A stretch of 64,000 bases of DNA. Source: Methylacidimicrobium fagopyrum (GTDB lineage: Bacteria > Verrucomicrobiota > Verrucomicrobiia > Limisphaerales > UBA11358). A program made the position numbers and the translations under genes. The DNA lies in NCBI GenBank assembly GCA_026225255.1, contig JAMFSJ010000008.1, positions 1 through 64,000 on the forward strand, given 5' to 3'. Below, piece after piece: positions 46,638 through 55,826 of this stretch. The number at the start of each line of letters is the position of its first letter. Positions within the stretch are counted from its first letter, which is position 1. Under the pieces are notes generated by a model, which worked only from the letters and a program-made list of their open reading frames with translations, had not been told where the DNA came from and made no database searches.

Positions 46638-46782
46638 GCACCGTAGGTGCGACATCTTTGTAGAAACCGTCGCTAATCACCTCAAGCTCCGTAGGAGCGA
46701 CATCTTCCGCGATATGCCGCTCCTACGGAACTGATGATTTTTTCAAATCGCGTGCTACAAAGATGACGCACCTACGGTGCTG
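46638..46782. repeat. Nested palindrome, CACCGTAGGTGCGACATCTT family
   Basis: The outer arms GCACCGTAGGTGCGACATCT (46638) and AAAGATGACGCACCTACGGT (about 46761-46780) enclose a second pair (AGCTCCGTAGGAGCGACATC at 46685 with GCCGCTCCTACGGAAC at 46716). Inner and outer arms are the same word family with different bases. It ends a few bases from the stop of the downstream gene. Confidence 0.8.
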
Positions 46783-46791
46783 CCGTTTACC

Positions 46792-47469
46792 TTACGCTGC
46801 CGGTGGCGGCGTCGGCTGGGCACGCGGCACGGGCGTGTGTCTTTCCACGTGACTGGCGGTCGCCCATTCGGCGAGGCGGGCGGGATTATTTTTGTAGGCG
46901 TTCTTCACGACGGTTTTCAAAGCATGCAAGGCGGTGGCGGCGTGGCGCACGGTATCATCCAATCCACCTGTGGCGTTGACTTGGACGCCCAGCGCATTGC
47001 CCTTGTCCGTGATGAAATTCTCAAAGGTGATGATGTCCGCATTGAGCTGGGTGATAAATGTCGCGGGCAGGCCGACGCTGATGAACGCGCCGGAAAACGC
47101 ACCCGCATCGGCGGCAAAGGCGCGCGCGGCATTGAGTAAAGGTTGATCACCGTTGCTGTGCGGCATTTGAAATTTGCCGCCGATGGTCGTGTTCCCCAGC
47201 AGCACGAGCGAGTGCGCCGCGTTGGTGATGGTGATCATGTCATCGCGCAAATGCAGACGACAGGCATTTTTACCCAGGACGGCGCTGTGCGCTTGCTCGG
47301 TGCCGGAAACTTGATCGGCTCCCAGGTTGGCCGTGAGGGCCACGGCGGTGTGAATGAGGGCGAATTGTTGCCCGCCCAGACTGGCGACCGGAAAATCCGC
47401 CGCGTATTTGAACCCAAAGGCATCCGTAGTTTTGAAGGTAGCGATGAGACTGCTGATCTTCTGGTTCAT
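46792..47469 (-). CDS. Hypothetical protein
   Basis: A 225-residue protein with no recognised family. It starts MNQKISSLIATFKTTDAF and is mostly hydrophobic-to-neutral with Ala-rich helices and no signal peptide or membrane segment. The C-terminus holds EWATASHVER and a Pro-rich tail (RAQPTPPPAA). I know no function. It is flanked by a nested palindrome at its 3' end and the 21-bp repeat block on the far side of its start. Confidence 0.45.
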   Translation of the reverse strand: MNQKISSLIATFKTTDAFGFKYAADFPVASLGGQQFALIHTAVALTANLGADQVSGTEQAHSAVLGKNACRLHLRDDMITITNAAHSLVLLGNTTIGGKFQMPHSNGDQPLLNAARAFAADAGAFSGAFISVGLPATFITQLNADIITFENFITDKGNALGVQVNATGGLDDTVRHAATALHALKTVVKNAYKNNPARLAEWATASHVERHTPVPRAQPTPPPAA

Positions 47470-47979
47470 ATTTTGAATAAGTTTGGTTGGGGGTGATTCC
47501 GGGTGGAGGTGATAGGGCGATTATTCACAGATCGTCGTCCGGTTCAACCTATTTCAACGAGATAACATGAAAATGTTGAACCACGGATAAAGGCCTATGA
47601 ACATTGGTTAAAATATCTTTCGGGTGGAACGCTTTGACGGACTACTCTAACTCGTTGCCCGAATGAATGTTACGTCGCCGCAAGTCGTCTGATCGTGGCC
47701 GCAAGTCGTCAAACAGCCGCCGCAACTGGGAAAACGTCCCCGCAAGTCGTCGGATGGCTCCCGCAGATCGTCGGACAGGCGTCGCAAGTCGTCAGATCGT
47801 CTCCGCAAGTGGCAAGATGGCCTCCGCAAATGGAAAAACTGTCCCGCAAACCGTCGGCACATGGTCGCGGATCGTCAGCACGCATTCACGGATCGACGGC
47901 GTCTCGCTCCACCGAGGATGAATGCGTCTCGAACATTTGTCCGCTTGACGGCCTGCGTTTTTCCAGCGCAAATAGACGT
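47470..47979. other. Spacer with a 21-bp tandem-repeat block
   Basis: No confident gene is visible in about 500 bases. The last part (47678-47906) is the 21-bp repeat array listed next. In-frame codons extend upstream from the cupin gene into it, but the cupin start is taken at 47980. Confidence 0.6.
47678..47906. repeat. 21-bp imperfect tandem repeat, about 11 units
   Basis: Units of about 21 bp share a core CCGCAAGTCGTC followed by a variable half (for example units from 47678, 47699, 47740 and 47803). The reverse frame can be read as heptads of the form DDLRRLS/DDLREPS, and the forward frame as PQVVxxx heptads. Units diverge towards the right end. It could be a decayed minisatellite or a repeat-encoding gene; the sequence does not decide. 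Confidence 0.75.
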
Positions 47980-48423
47980 ATGATCACTCGTCGAGATTTA
48001 ATGGTGGCGGCAATTTCCGTTTCGCTCGCCGTCGCGGGCATTGCGTTTGCGGAATCCAACGGCAAACCGGTGATGCACTCGTGCGTCTTCAATTGGGCCG
48101 ATCTCAAACCTAAACCAACTAAGGTCGGTGAGTCGCGGGCGGTATTCGATGCCCCGACGCCGGCGCTCGCCGAGTTCGAGTGTCATATCACCACGCTCAA
48201 TCCGGGCGAAGCACCGCATCCCCCGCACCAACACGCGGCGGAGGAATTAATGATCATCAAGGAGGGCACGCTTGAGGCCTTGCAGGGTGACAAAACAAAC
48301 ATCGTCACGTCGGGCGGCATCATCTTTGAAGCGTCGAATGAATTGCACGGCCTGCGAAACATCGGCACGAATCCAGCGACGTATTATGTCTTCAAAATTG
48401 CGCCGCACGATTTGGGGAAATAA
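47980..48423 (+). CDS. Exported cupin-domain protein
   Basis: A 147-residue protein; the ATG at 47980 gives MITRRDLMVAAISVSLAVAG, a Tat-like signal (RRDLM) ending near FAES. The cupin core has GEAPHPPHQHAAEELMII (two or three metal-binding His and a Glu) and a later LHGLRNIG His. Such single-domain cupins are metal-binding and often of unknown role. The twin-arginine signal suggests it is folded with its metal before export. It is upstream of cydA but separated by 160 bp. Confidence 0.75.
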   Translation: MITRRDLMVAAISVSLAVAGIAFAESNGKPVMHSCVFNWADLKPKPTKVGESRAVFDAPTPALAEFECHITTLNPGEAPHPPHQHAAEELMIIKEGTLEALQGDKTNIVTSGGIIFEASNELHGLRNIGTNPATYYVFKIAPHDLGK

Positions 48424-48584
48424 TTCAGGTTGAATAATGAACTAGCCAGTTCAAACGAAAAGCTCCCACGCCTGAACCATTCGCCGCTTATTTTGAATCA
48501 GATTTACTTAACAATCACGCAGTCAATATTATATCTTCTTTCGACCGGTTGACAGTTTTCTAAAAAAAGCGCACAGTTGTGGCC

Positions 48585-49970
48585 ATGGATGTCCTCTTTC
48601 TATCGCGACTTCAGTTCGGTTTGACGATCGGCTTCCACTATATTTATCCGCCGTTGAGCATCGGTCTCGGCCTCATGCTCGTGCTCATGGAAGGCGCGTG
48701 GCTCAAAACGAAAAACCCCGTGTATCACCAGATGGCGCGGTTTTGGACGAAGGTCTTTGCGCTCACGTTCGCGCTCGGCGTGGCGACGGGCATCGTGATG
48801 GAGTTCGAGTTTGGCACGAACTGGGCGACATATTCGCGTTTCGTCGGCGACGTATTCGGGAGCGCGCTCGCGGCGGAAGGCATCTTCGCTTTCTTCCTAG
48901 AATCCGGCTTTCTCGCCGTGCTGTTGTTCGGCTGGGATAAGGTGGGACGCAAAACGCATTTCTTCGCCACGTGCATGGTCTGCTTGGGCGCGCATTTCAG
49001 CGCGGTATGGATTGTGGTCGCCAATTCGTGGATGCAAACGCCCGCCGGTTATCACATCGTCGGCGAAGGGTTGCACGCGCGGGCCGAGGTCACCGATTTT
49101 TGGGCAATGGTCTTCAATCCGTCTTTCACCGAACGTTTATTTCACACGATTTGCGGTGCGTGGTCGGCGGGCGCCTTTCTCGTGGTGAGCGTGAGCGCGT
49201 GGTATTTATTGAAGAAAAAGCACGTCGATTTCGCTCGCCTGTCATTAAAGATCAGCCTCGTCGTGGCGTTGATCGCTTCGTTGCTGCAAGGTCTGAGCGG
49301 CCACATCAGCGCGCAAGGCGTGGCGAAAAATCAACCGGTGAAACTGGCCGCCTTCGAGGGGCTTTATGAAACGACCTCCAACGCGCCGCTCATGGTCATC
49401 GGTTGGGTGGATGAGAAAAATAGTAAAACGCACGGGATTGAGATTCCCTACCTATTGAGCTTTCTGGCGGATAATAACTTTCATTCGACCGTCGCGGGGT
49501 TGAATCAATTTCCGCCGCAAGATCGTCCGCCAGTGGCGTCGTCGTTCTTTTTCTTTCACGGCATGGTCGGCATCGGTTGCGCATTGATTGGCGTCTCGCT
49601 GCTCGGCTGTTTCTATGCCTGGAAAAAGAAATTGGTTGAGAAGCGTTGGCTGCTCTGGCTGCTCGTGTTCTCAGTGCTCGGCCCGGAACTGGCGAATCAA
49701 CTCGGCTGGTTCGCCGCTGAAGTTGGCCGGCAGCCGTGGATCGTCTGGCATGAACTGCGCACGCCCCAAGGACTGTCCGCCGTGGTCAAAGCGAACGCCG
49801 TGCTCGCCTCGTTGATCCTGTTCACATTCATTTATTTCCTGTTGTTCGCCGTTTTCATCTATTTGTTGAACGATAAAATCCAGCACGGCCCGCACGAAGA
49901 CGATTTGATTCCCTCAGGAAAACTGGCGTTGCCGGATGAACTCACGGAGCACAAAAACCATGACCTTTGA
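48585..49970 (+). CDS. cydA: Cytochrome bd ubiquinol oxidase subunit I
   Basis: A 461-residue subunit of the bd-type quinol oxidase reducing O2 to water. The ATG at 48585 ([15 protein letters not shown]) is used, with a GTG two codons upstream as the alternative. Heme-ligand His is in FHYIYPPL (near 18). The quinol-binding [12 protein letters not shown] (GWxxxE type) is near 380. At about 460 residues it is of the short Q-loop (CIO-like) kind rather than the long E. coli form of about 520. It overlaps cydB by 11 bp. Confidence 0.93.
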   Translation: MDVLFLSRLQFGLTIGFHYIYPPLSIGLGLMLVLMEGAWLKTKNPVYHQMARFWTKVFALTFALGVATGIVMEFEFGTNWATYSRFVGDVFGSALAAEGIFAFFLESGFLAVLLFGWDKVGRKTHFFATCMVCLGAHFSAVWIVVANSWMQTPAGYHIVGEGLHARAEVTDFWAMVFNPSFTERLFHTICGAWSAGAFLVVSVSAWYLLKKKHVDFARLSLKISLVVALIASLLQGLSGHISAQGVAKNQPVKLAAFEGLYETTSNAPLMVIGWVDEKNSKTHGIEIPYLLSFLADNNFHSTVAGLNQFPPQDRPPVASSFFFFHGMVGIGCALIGVSLLGCFYAWKKKLVEKRWLLWLLVFSVLGPELANQLGWFAAEVGRQPWIVWHELRTPQGLSAVVKANAVLASLILFTFIYFLLFAVFIYLLNDKIQHGPHEDDLIPSGKLALPDELTEHKNHDL

Positions 49971-50982
49971 CCTCAACACCATCTGGTTCATTCTCGTCGG
50001 CGTGCTGTTCACCGGCTACGCGATGCTCGACGGCTTCGATCTCGGCATCGGCGCGCTGCATCTGTTCACGAAGAAGGATGAGGAGCGTCGCGTCCTGCTC
50101 AACTCCATCGGCCCCGTGTGGGACGGCAACGAAGTATGGCTCGTCACCGCCGGCGGCGCGCTCTTCGCGGCGTTTCCGAATGTGTATGCGACCGTGTTCT
50201 CCGGCTTTTACCTCGCGTTTTATCTCTTGCTCGCGTCGCTGATCTTCCGCGCGGTGGCCATTGAGTTTCGCAGCAAGCAACCGATGTTCTGGTGGCGGCA
50301 AATGTGGGACATCGGTTTCGCCGGCGGCAGTATTTTATCAAGTCTGCTGCTGGGCGTAGCGCTCGGCAACATCGCGCAAGGCGTGCCGGTGGACGAACGC
50401 GGTGAATTTGCGGGAACATTTTTAGGTTTATTGCAACCGTATCCCCTGCTCGTCGGTATTACTACGGTCGCGTTGTTCATGATGCACGGGGCGATTTATG
50501 GCGTGATGAAAACCGAAGGTGAATTGCACGACAAAATACGTCGCTGGGCGATGAACGCGATCATCTTCTTCGTGATCTGCGCCGCCACCACGACAATGGC
50601 GACGTTGCTTTACATTCCCCACATCGCCGCGCGCGTGCGTGATAATCCGTGGCTGTTCAGTATCGTGCTGGCGAACATGTTGGCGATCGCAAACATCCCG
50701 CGCGAATTTCATCGCGGCAAAGATTGGCTGGCGTTCCTCTCCTCCTGCGCCACGATCATTACCTTGATGCTGCTATTCGGCCTGAACCAATATCCCTACA
50801 TGGTTTACAGCCTGCCGAATCCGGAAAACAGTCTGACGATCCATAACGCCGCTTCCTCGTCGCGAACGTTGGAGACCATGCTCATCATCGCGGGCATCGG
50901 CGTGCCGATTGTCATCGCCTATACCGTGTGCATCTACTGGATTTTCCGCGGGAAAGTGAAGATCGACCGGATGAGCTATTGA
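49960..50982 (+). CDS. cydB: Cytochrome bd ubiquinol oxidase subunit II
   Basis: A 340-residue membrane subunit paired with CydA. The ATG at 49960 ([14 protein letters not shown]) lies inside the cydA stop region, so translational coupling is likely. WDGNEVWLVTAGGALF is the family signature near residue 57. About eight hydrophobic segments. No small third subunit (cydX-like) is visible after the stop. The two genes form a simple cydAB operon, probably supporting respiration at low oxygen. Confidence 0.92.
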   Translation: MTFDLNTIWFILVGVLFTGYAMLDGFDLGIGALHLFTKKDEERRVLLNSIGPVWDGNEVWLVTAGGALFAAFPNVYATVFSGFYLAFYLLLASLIFRAVAIEFRSKQPMFWWRQMWDIGFAGGSILSSLLLGVALGNIAQGVPVDERGEFAGTFLGLLQPYPLLVGITTVALFMMHGAIYGVMKTEGELHDKIRRWAMNAIIFFVICAATTTMATLLYIPHIAARVRDNPWLFSIVLANMLAIANIPREFHRGKDWLAFLSSCATIITLMLLFGLNQYPYMVYSLPNPENSLTIHNAASSSRTLETMLIIAGIGVPIVIAYTVCIYWIFRGKVKIDRMSY

Positions 50983-51045
50983 ATAGATTGGAGTGGAAGA
51001 CAATATAAGCTTCCGCGCAATTTTGAGGCGCGGTTAGATTTACGA

Positions 51046-51172
51046 CGTCATGGAGTGCGGTGGGAAGCGCAGCGCCACACCGCTTTCGCGCAACTTATGA
51101 TGTCTTTATTCGTTTGACCGTCTTACGTCCGAAAGCGGTGTCGTCGCTTTGCTTTGCCACCGCACTCCATGA
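51046..51172. repeat. REPIN-like repeat upstream of the RAYT gene (copy B)
   Basis: Two REP-like hairpins in inverted arrangement: GTCATGGAGTGCGGTGGGAA with stem GCGGTG...CACCGC on the left, and a second (GCGGTGTCGTC...CACCGCACTCCATGAC) on the right. It is close to the reverse complement of copy C at 51839, so the two copies face each other across the transposase gene. Confidence 0.85.
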
Positions 51173-51268
51173 CGCTTTCGGTTTATCATCAACCACGGTG
51201 TTCCTTGTGTGTCTTTTGAAATTCAATAGGGTCTTGTCATTCTCGCTTGAACCCGTCAGTTTTAGTTT

Positions 51269-51837
51269 ATGCCTGCAGACAAAATCCCGTGGCCGCACGC
51301 ACCGGAACATCATCTGGCAATGCACGGGACTTATTTTGTCACCGCCAGCAGCTACCTCCATCAGCATCATTTCAAAAGCAAAGAGCGGCTGGCTGTTTTG
51401 CATCGCGGATTATTAAAAGTGGCGGCAGATTTTGGCTGGCAACTTGAAGCTTGGCAGTCTTTTCTAATCATTATCATTTTATCGGCCATTCGCCAATTGA
51501 CGCCGATACGGCGGAAAGTTTGTCGCGCATGATCGGCGTTCTGCACGAGAAAACTGCCAAATGGATCAATCGGATTGAGGCCGCGCCGAAGCGTAAAATT
51601 TGGCATAACTACCGCGAGACCAGACTTACTTACGAAAAATCTTATTTGGCGCGATTAAATTATGTCCATCAAAACCCGGTGAAACACGGTCTTGTGCTGG
51701 TAGCGAATCAGTATCCTTGGGGTTCCGCTCGTTGGTTTGAAAGAACCGCCACACCGGCTCAAATCAAAACCATTTACCGCTTTAAGACCGGACAACTAAA
51801 CGTGCCAGATGAGTTTGAGGTATCGCCAGAATGGTGA
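51269..51837 (+). pseudogene. REP-associated tyrosine transposase (RAYT, Y1_Tnp type), frameshifted
   Basis: Two overlapping frames make one protein of about 190 residues. The first, from ATG 51269, has HGTYFVTASSYLHQHHF and ends in EAW. The second continues AVFSNHYHFIGH (HUH metal motif, HYH), HEKTAKW, then YLARLNYVHQNPVKHGLV with the likely catalytic Tyr, and QYPWGSARWFE. They join if one G is restored near 51453, so a single-base deletion has broken the gene. RAYT proteins move short REP palindromes. Matching repeats lie on both sides, the right one starting 1 bp after the stop codon. Confidence 0.88.
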
Positions 51838-51838
51838 C

Positions 51839-51965
51839 GTCATGGCGTGCGGTGGCAAAGCAAAGCGACGACACCGCTTTCGGACGTAAGAGGGTCAAAC
51901 GAATAAGAACATCACAGGTTACGCGAAAGCGGCGTGGCGCTGCGCTTCCCGCCGCACTCCATGAC
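51839..51965. repeat. REPIN-like repeat downstream of the RAYT gene (copy C)
   Basis: Near reverse complement of copy B, with arms GTCATGGCGTGCGGTGGCAA and a right hairpin GCGGCG...CGCCGC ending in CTCCATGAC. Both B and C are followed by GCTTTCGG. Where B has the stem pair GCGGTG/CACCGC, C and A show GCGGCG/CGCCGC, a compensatory difference that supports the hairpin. Confidence 0.85.
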
Positions 51966-52038
51966 GCTTTCGGATTATAGTTTGCCTCAAACTTGTTCGG
52001 TAGCGTCTTGCTGCGCGTTGCCGCTCTACCCCAAAATA

Positions 52039-53091
52039 TTATTCCACTCGCGCTTCGCCCTTGCCCTTGACGACTTCGCCGATGATCCACGCTTTGTGTT
52101 TCTGCGTTTTGATGAATTTCAGAACGTCATTCGCCTTATCAGCGGACACAACGCTTACCATGCCGATGCCCATGTTGAAGACCTGATACAATTCGTCGTC
52201 CGGCACGCCGCTCTTCGTTTCGATGATTTTGAAGATCGGCAACATGTCCCAAGAACCTTTTTTGATGACGACGTCGAGCGCCTTCGGCAATACGCGCGGA
52301 ATGTTGTCCACAAAACCGCCGCCGGTGATGTGGGCAAACGCACGCACCAGATCCGATTTTCCATTAAATTTCTTCAACAGCTTTTGCACCAACGGACCGT
52401 AGCTGACGTGTTCTTTCAGTAATTCCTGGCCGATCGACTGCTTCAATCCGGGCACGCGGCTGGAAGGTTTATAGCCGAGTTGTTCGAAGAAAATTTTGCG
52501 TCCGAGCGAATAACCATTCGTATGCAGGCCGCTGGATTCGATGCCGATCACCACGTCGCCGCGCTTGATGGTCTTCTGACCGTTGAGCATCTTGGATTTT
52601 TCCACCACGCCGACGATCGTGCCGCTCACGTCATATTCGCCCGGCTGATAAAAACCCGGCATCTGCGCCGTTTCGCCGCCGATGAGGGCGCAATTATTCT
52701 CCGAACATGCGCGGGCAAAACCTTTGATGATGTCGGTGAAAACATGCGGCTCCAATTTGCCGGTGCCAAGATAATCGAGGAAAAACAACGGTTCCGCGCC
52801 AAGCACCGCGATGTCGTTCACACAATGATTTACGAGATCCGCACCGATGGTATCGTGCTGGTCCAGCGTGAAAGCAATTTTGAGTTTGGTGCCAACGCCG
52901 TCAACGGACGACACGAGGATCGGCTCGCTATATTTTTTGACATCGAGCGCGAACAAGCCGCCGAAGCCGCCGACCTTGCCGAGGACTTCGCGGCGATGTG
53001 TGGCGGCGAGCAATTGCGGCAGCGTGGCTTTGACTTTATTTCCGAGATCAATATCAACGCCGGCGGCGGCGTAAGCTTTTTGCTTTTTCAT
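52039..53091 (-). CDS. purM: Phosphoribosylformylglycinamidine cyclo-ligase (AIR synthase)
   Basis: A 350-residue enzyme closing the imidazole ring in purine synthesis using ATP. The ATG at 53091 (MKKQKAYAAAGVD) is used because upstream in-frame codons run into the spacer. AYAAAGVDIDLGNK is the usual N-terminal motif, and VSSVDGVGTKLKIAF and GGETAQMPGFY are ATP-binding/catalytic signatures. FAHITGGGFVDNIPRVL near residue 235 is also typical. Length is normal for the family. A repeat element lies directly upstream. Confidence 0.95.
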   Translation of the reverse strand: MKKQKAYAAAGVDIDLGNKVKATLPQLLAATHRREVLGKVGGFGGLFALDVKKYSEPILVSSVDGVGTKLKIAFTLDQHDTIGADLVNHCVNDIAVLGAEPLFFLDYLGTGKLEPHVFTDIIKGFARACSENNCALIGGETAQMPGFYQPGEYDVSGTIVGVVEKSKMLNGQKTIKRGDVVIGIESSGLHTNGYSLGRKIFFEQLGYKPSSRVPGLKQSIGQELLKEHVSYGPLVQKLLKKFNGKSDLVRAFAHITGGGFVDNIPRVLPKALDVVIKKGSWDMLPIFKIIETKSGVPDDELYQVFNMGIGMVSVVSADKANDVLKFIKTQKHKAWIIGEVVKGKGEARVE

Positions 53092-53136
53092 GTGCCGGAG
53101 ATTAAACCTGTAAACGGCAGAACGGGCGAGAAAATT

Positions 53137-53219
53137 TCGCAAGCCGACGGAACGTCGATCTCTCGATCAGCAAGCCATTGAAAAATGATCTTCGAGCCGA
53201 TCAGAAGATCCGTGCTCTA
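53137..53219. repeat. Palindromic element upstream of purM, GGAACGTCGATCTC family
   Basis: The left arm GACGGAACGTCGATCTCTCG and a right arm near GATCAGAAGATCCGTGCTCT (ending about 53217) form a diverged copy of the elements at 18166 and 46507. It lies in the divergent spacer before the first FTR1 gene. Confidence 0.65.
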
Positions 53220-53413
53220 ACTTCTTTCCTTGGTTCCTTCGTTATAAAAACCCGCCCCGGCCCCCCGCCGCAAGTTCAGGCCAATGTTTAGCAACCCACC
53301 GACAGTGGACATCGGTAAAAACCGTTATCCTCCCTTTCCTATCGTTGCGAATTGAAGCTTTTTTATTTTTTACGATTGAGGCATTTTATTTGTTTCGAGC
53401 GACGGCTTTTACT

Positions 53414-54406
53414 ATGAACAAGTTTTTCATTTGGGGCGGACGGATTTTATTAGTGCTAGCGGCGGCGGCGATTGTCGCTTTGCTCGTGTGGCAGGGCGTC
53501 ACCGCGCAAGGTTCGCCCGATCCGACGGTGCCAAATACCAGTCGCTCGGTGGCGATCATGGACATTGCCGTGCTCGTGTTCCGCGAAGGTTTGGAGTGCA
53601 TCCTCGTGCTCACGGCGATCACGGCGAGCATGACGGGCACGAACCAAACGCATCGCCGCCCCATCGCGGTCGGCGCGGGCGTCGCGTTCATCGCCACGTT
53701 GATCACGTGGTTCATCGCGGCGGGCATCACGAAAAGTTTATTGGATAGCAACAGCGTTTCGGCCCTGAATCTGCAGGCGGCAACCGGCTTGCTCGCGGTG
53801 ATCGTTTTGTTGATCGTGATGAACTGGTTCTTCCACAAAATTTATTGGGGCGGCTGGATGTCCATGCACAATCGCAAACGGAAGGCGCTTTTGACGGGCG
53901 CGACGGCGACGGAAATTTCCCACGCAAAATTATTGTGGGGACTCGGTCTGCTCGGTTTCGCGTCGCTCTACCGCGAAGGCTTTGAAGTCGTGCTGTTCCT
54001 GCAAACGTATTATCTGAAAATGGGCGGCGAAATTGTTTTGGCGGGCGCGGCGTTGGGTTTGTTCTTCTCGAGCATCGTCGCGGTGCTGACTTTTATCGCG
54101 CATCAAAAATTACCTTACCGCAAAATGTTGGTGCTGACCGGTATTTTGCTCGGCGTCGTGCTCTTGGTGATGGTGGGCGAACAGGCGCAGGAAATGCAAC
54201 TCGCGCACTGGATTTCCACGACGCCGATCCATCGTTTGGAAAACGTGATTCCAGCGTGGGCTGGCTTATGGTTCTCGGTTTTCCCGACGGTGGAAACGTT
54301 GCTCGCGCAATTGATCGCGGCGGTGATCGTCATCGGATCCTATTACGCGACGCACTTTTTTAAATCATCGGGGAATGCCAAAGCGGAGCCGGATCTGACG
54401 GCGTAA
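53414..54406 (+). CDS. FTR1 family iron permease
   Basis: A 330-residue membrane protein with seven hydrophobic segments. It carries two REGLE-type motifs (FREGLECILVL near 55 and YREGFEVVLFL near 195), the acidic-Arg sites that in FTR1/EfeU permeases carry iron across the inner membrane. ATG at 53414 (MNKFFIWGG). It lies alone between divergent purM and convergent purD. The larger FTR1 gene is 6 kb away. The transported form (ferric with an oxidase, or ferrous) cannot be read from sequence; no multicopper oxidase is near. Confidence 0.85.
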   Translation: MNKFFIWGGRILLVLAAAAIVALLVWQGVTAQGSPDPTVPNTSRSVAIMDIAVLVFREGLECILVLTAITASMTGTNQTHRRPIAVGAGVAFIATLITWFIAAGITKSLLDSNSVSALNLQAATGLLAVIVLLIVMNWFFHKIYWGGWMSMHNRKRKALLTGATATEISHAKLLWGLGLLGFASLYREGFEVVLFLQTYYLKMGGEIVLAGAALGLFFSSIVAVLTFIAHQKLPYRKMLVLTGILLGVVLLVMVGEQAQEMQLAHWISTTPIHRLENVIPAWAGLWFSVFPTVETLLAQLIAAVIVIGSYYATHFFKSSGNAKAEPDLTA

Positions 54407-54447
54407 GCGGCGTCAGAACAATGCCCCTGCGCGCGTCTCGTGGTTGA

Positions 54448-55737
54448 TCAAAACGCCTTCGTCGCGATGTCGCGCCGGAATTGCGCGCCTTCGAAATGAA
54501 TTTTTTCCACCGCGGCATAAGCGGCGGCTTGCGCGATCTTCAAATCTTTACCCAAAGCCGTCACGCCCAAAACGCGTCCGCCATTGGTAACGATTTCACC
54601 GCCGCTGAGCGCCGTGCCCGCGTGAAAAACTTTGACGTCCGGCAATTTTGCGGCGTCGGTCAAACCGTGGATCGGTTTACCTTTCGCGTAATTTCCCGGA
54701 TAACCGCCGCTGGCCATCACGACGCACACGCTCGCCGCCGGTTTCCATTTTAGTTCGATTTTGTCCAATGTGCCGCTGACGCTAGCGTCGAGCAATTCGA
54801 CCAGATCATTTTCCAAACGCGTCAGATAAACCTGCGTCTCCGGATCGCCAAAACGCGCGTTGAATTCGATCACTTTTGGGCCGGTTTTTGTGAGCATGAT
54901 ACCGGGATACAACAGGCCTCGATAATCAATGCCTTCCGCCGCGCAACCGCGCATGAACGGTTCGAGTATTTTTTGCGCCGCCGCCGCGAGTTCTGCGTCC
55001 GTCAAAAACGGCGTGGGCGAATATGTGCCCATCCCGCCGGTGTTCAAACCGAGATCCCCATCAAATGCGCGTTTGTGATCTTGCGAAGTCGGAAATATTT
55101 TTGCGGTTTTGCCATCGCACAAGGCGTGCATGGAAACTTCAACGCCTTCGAGCAATTCCTGGATAACGACGCTCGCGCCAGCCGCGCCAAACGCTTTGCC
55201 GACCATGATTTCATCCACCGCGCGTTCGGCTTCGGCCAAATTAGTGCAAATCAAAACACCTTTGCCGAGCGCGAGGCCATCGGCTTTCACCACACATTTG
55301 CCGCCGAGCGTGACGGTGAATTTTTTGGCGGCGGGCGCGGCGGAAAACGTTTCGCCGGCAGCGGTCGGGATGCCGTATTTCTCCATGAATTTTTGCGAGA
55401 AAACTTTGGACGCTTCGAACTGCGCGGCCTTTTGGTTCACGCCCCAAATGCGCAAACCGTTTTGCTGAAATAAATCCACGATTCCAAGCGCGAGCGGATT
55501 GTCCGGGCCGACGACGGTGAGGTCAACTTTCTGCGCCTGCGCAAACGCCAGCAGTTTCGGCAAATCTTCCGCGCCGATGGGCACGCATTCGACCAACGTC
55601 GAATTTTTCGCGAGACGTTCCTGCGCGATGCCCGCGTTGCCGGGCGCGCACCACATTTGCGTGGCGTGCGGCGATTGCGCGAGTTTCCAAACGAGGGCGT
55701 GTTCACGTCCGCCCGAACCGATGACTAAAATTTTCAT
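54448..55737 (-). CDS. purD: Phosphoribosylamine-glycine ligase
   Basis: A 429-residue ATP-grasp enzyme making GAR in purine synthesis. The N-terminal MKILVIGSGGREHALVWKL, the ATP-grasp EASKVFSQKFM and VVIQELLEGVEVSMHALCDG, and GGMGTYSP are family signatures. LYPGIMLTKTGPKVIEFNAR near residue 275 holds metal ligands. Length and order are as expected. It is not in an operon with purM or purA but is close to both. Downstream faces the FTR1 gene tail to tail. Confidence 0.95.
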   Translation of the reverse strand: MKILVIGSGGREHALVWKLAQSPHATQMWCAPGNAGIAQERLAKNSTLVECVPIGAEDLPKLLAFAQAQKVDLTVVGPDNPLALGIVDLFQQNGLRIWGVNQKAAQFEASKVFSQKFMEKYGIPTAAGETFSAAPAAKKFTVTLGGKCVVKADGLALGKGVLICTNLAEAERAVDEIMVGKAFGAAGASVVIQELLEGVEVSMHALCDGKTAKIFPTSQDHKRAFDGDLGLNTGGMGTYSPTPFLTDAELAAAAQKILEPFMRGCAAEGIDYRGLLYPGIMLTKTGPKVIEFNARFGDPETQVYLTRLENDLVELLDASVSGTLDKIELKWKPAASVCVVMASGGYPGNYAKGKPIHGLTDAAKLPDVKVFHAGTALSGGEIVTNGGRVLGVTALGKDLKIAQAAAYAAVEKIHFEGAQFRRDIATKAF

Positions 55738-55826
55738 GAATACGCCCGCAGATTACGCGGATTGAAAATTAAAAAAAGATTTTTAACCACGGATACTCGG
55801 GGACGTTGAACGCCGGGAGCTTGCCT

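Noticed and set aside
47678-47906. CRISPR array
   Set aside because: The 21-bp units are contiguous and imperfect with no unique spacers, and no cas genes are near.
47695-47979. An upstream extension of the cupin gene through the 21-bp repeat block
   Set aside because: The Tat-like signal MITRRDLM at 47980 is the natural start, and the extension is only the repeat read in frame.
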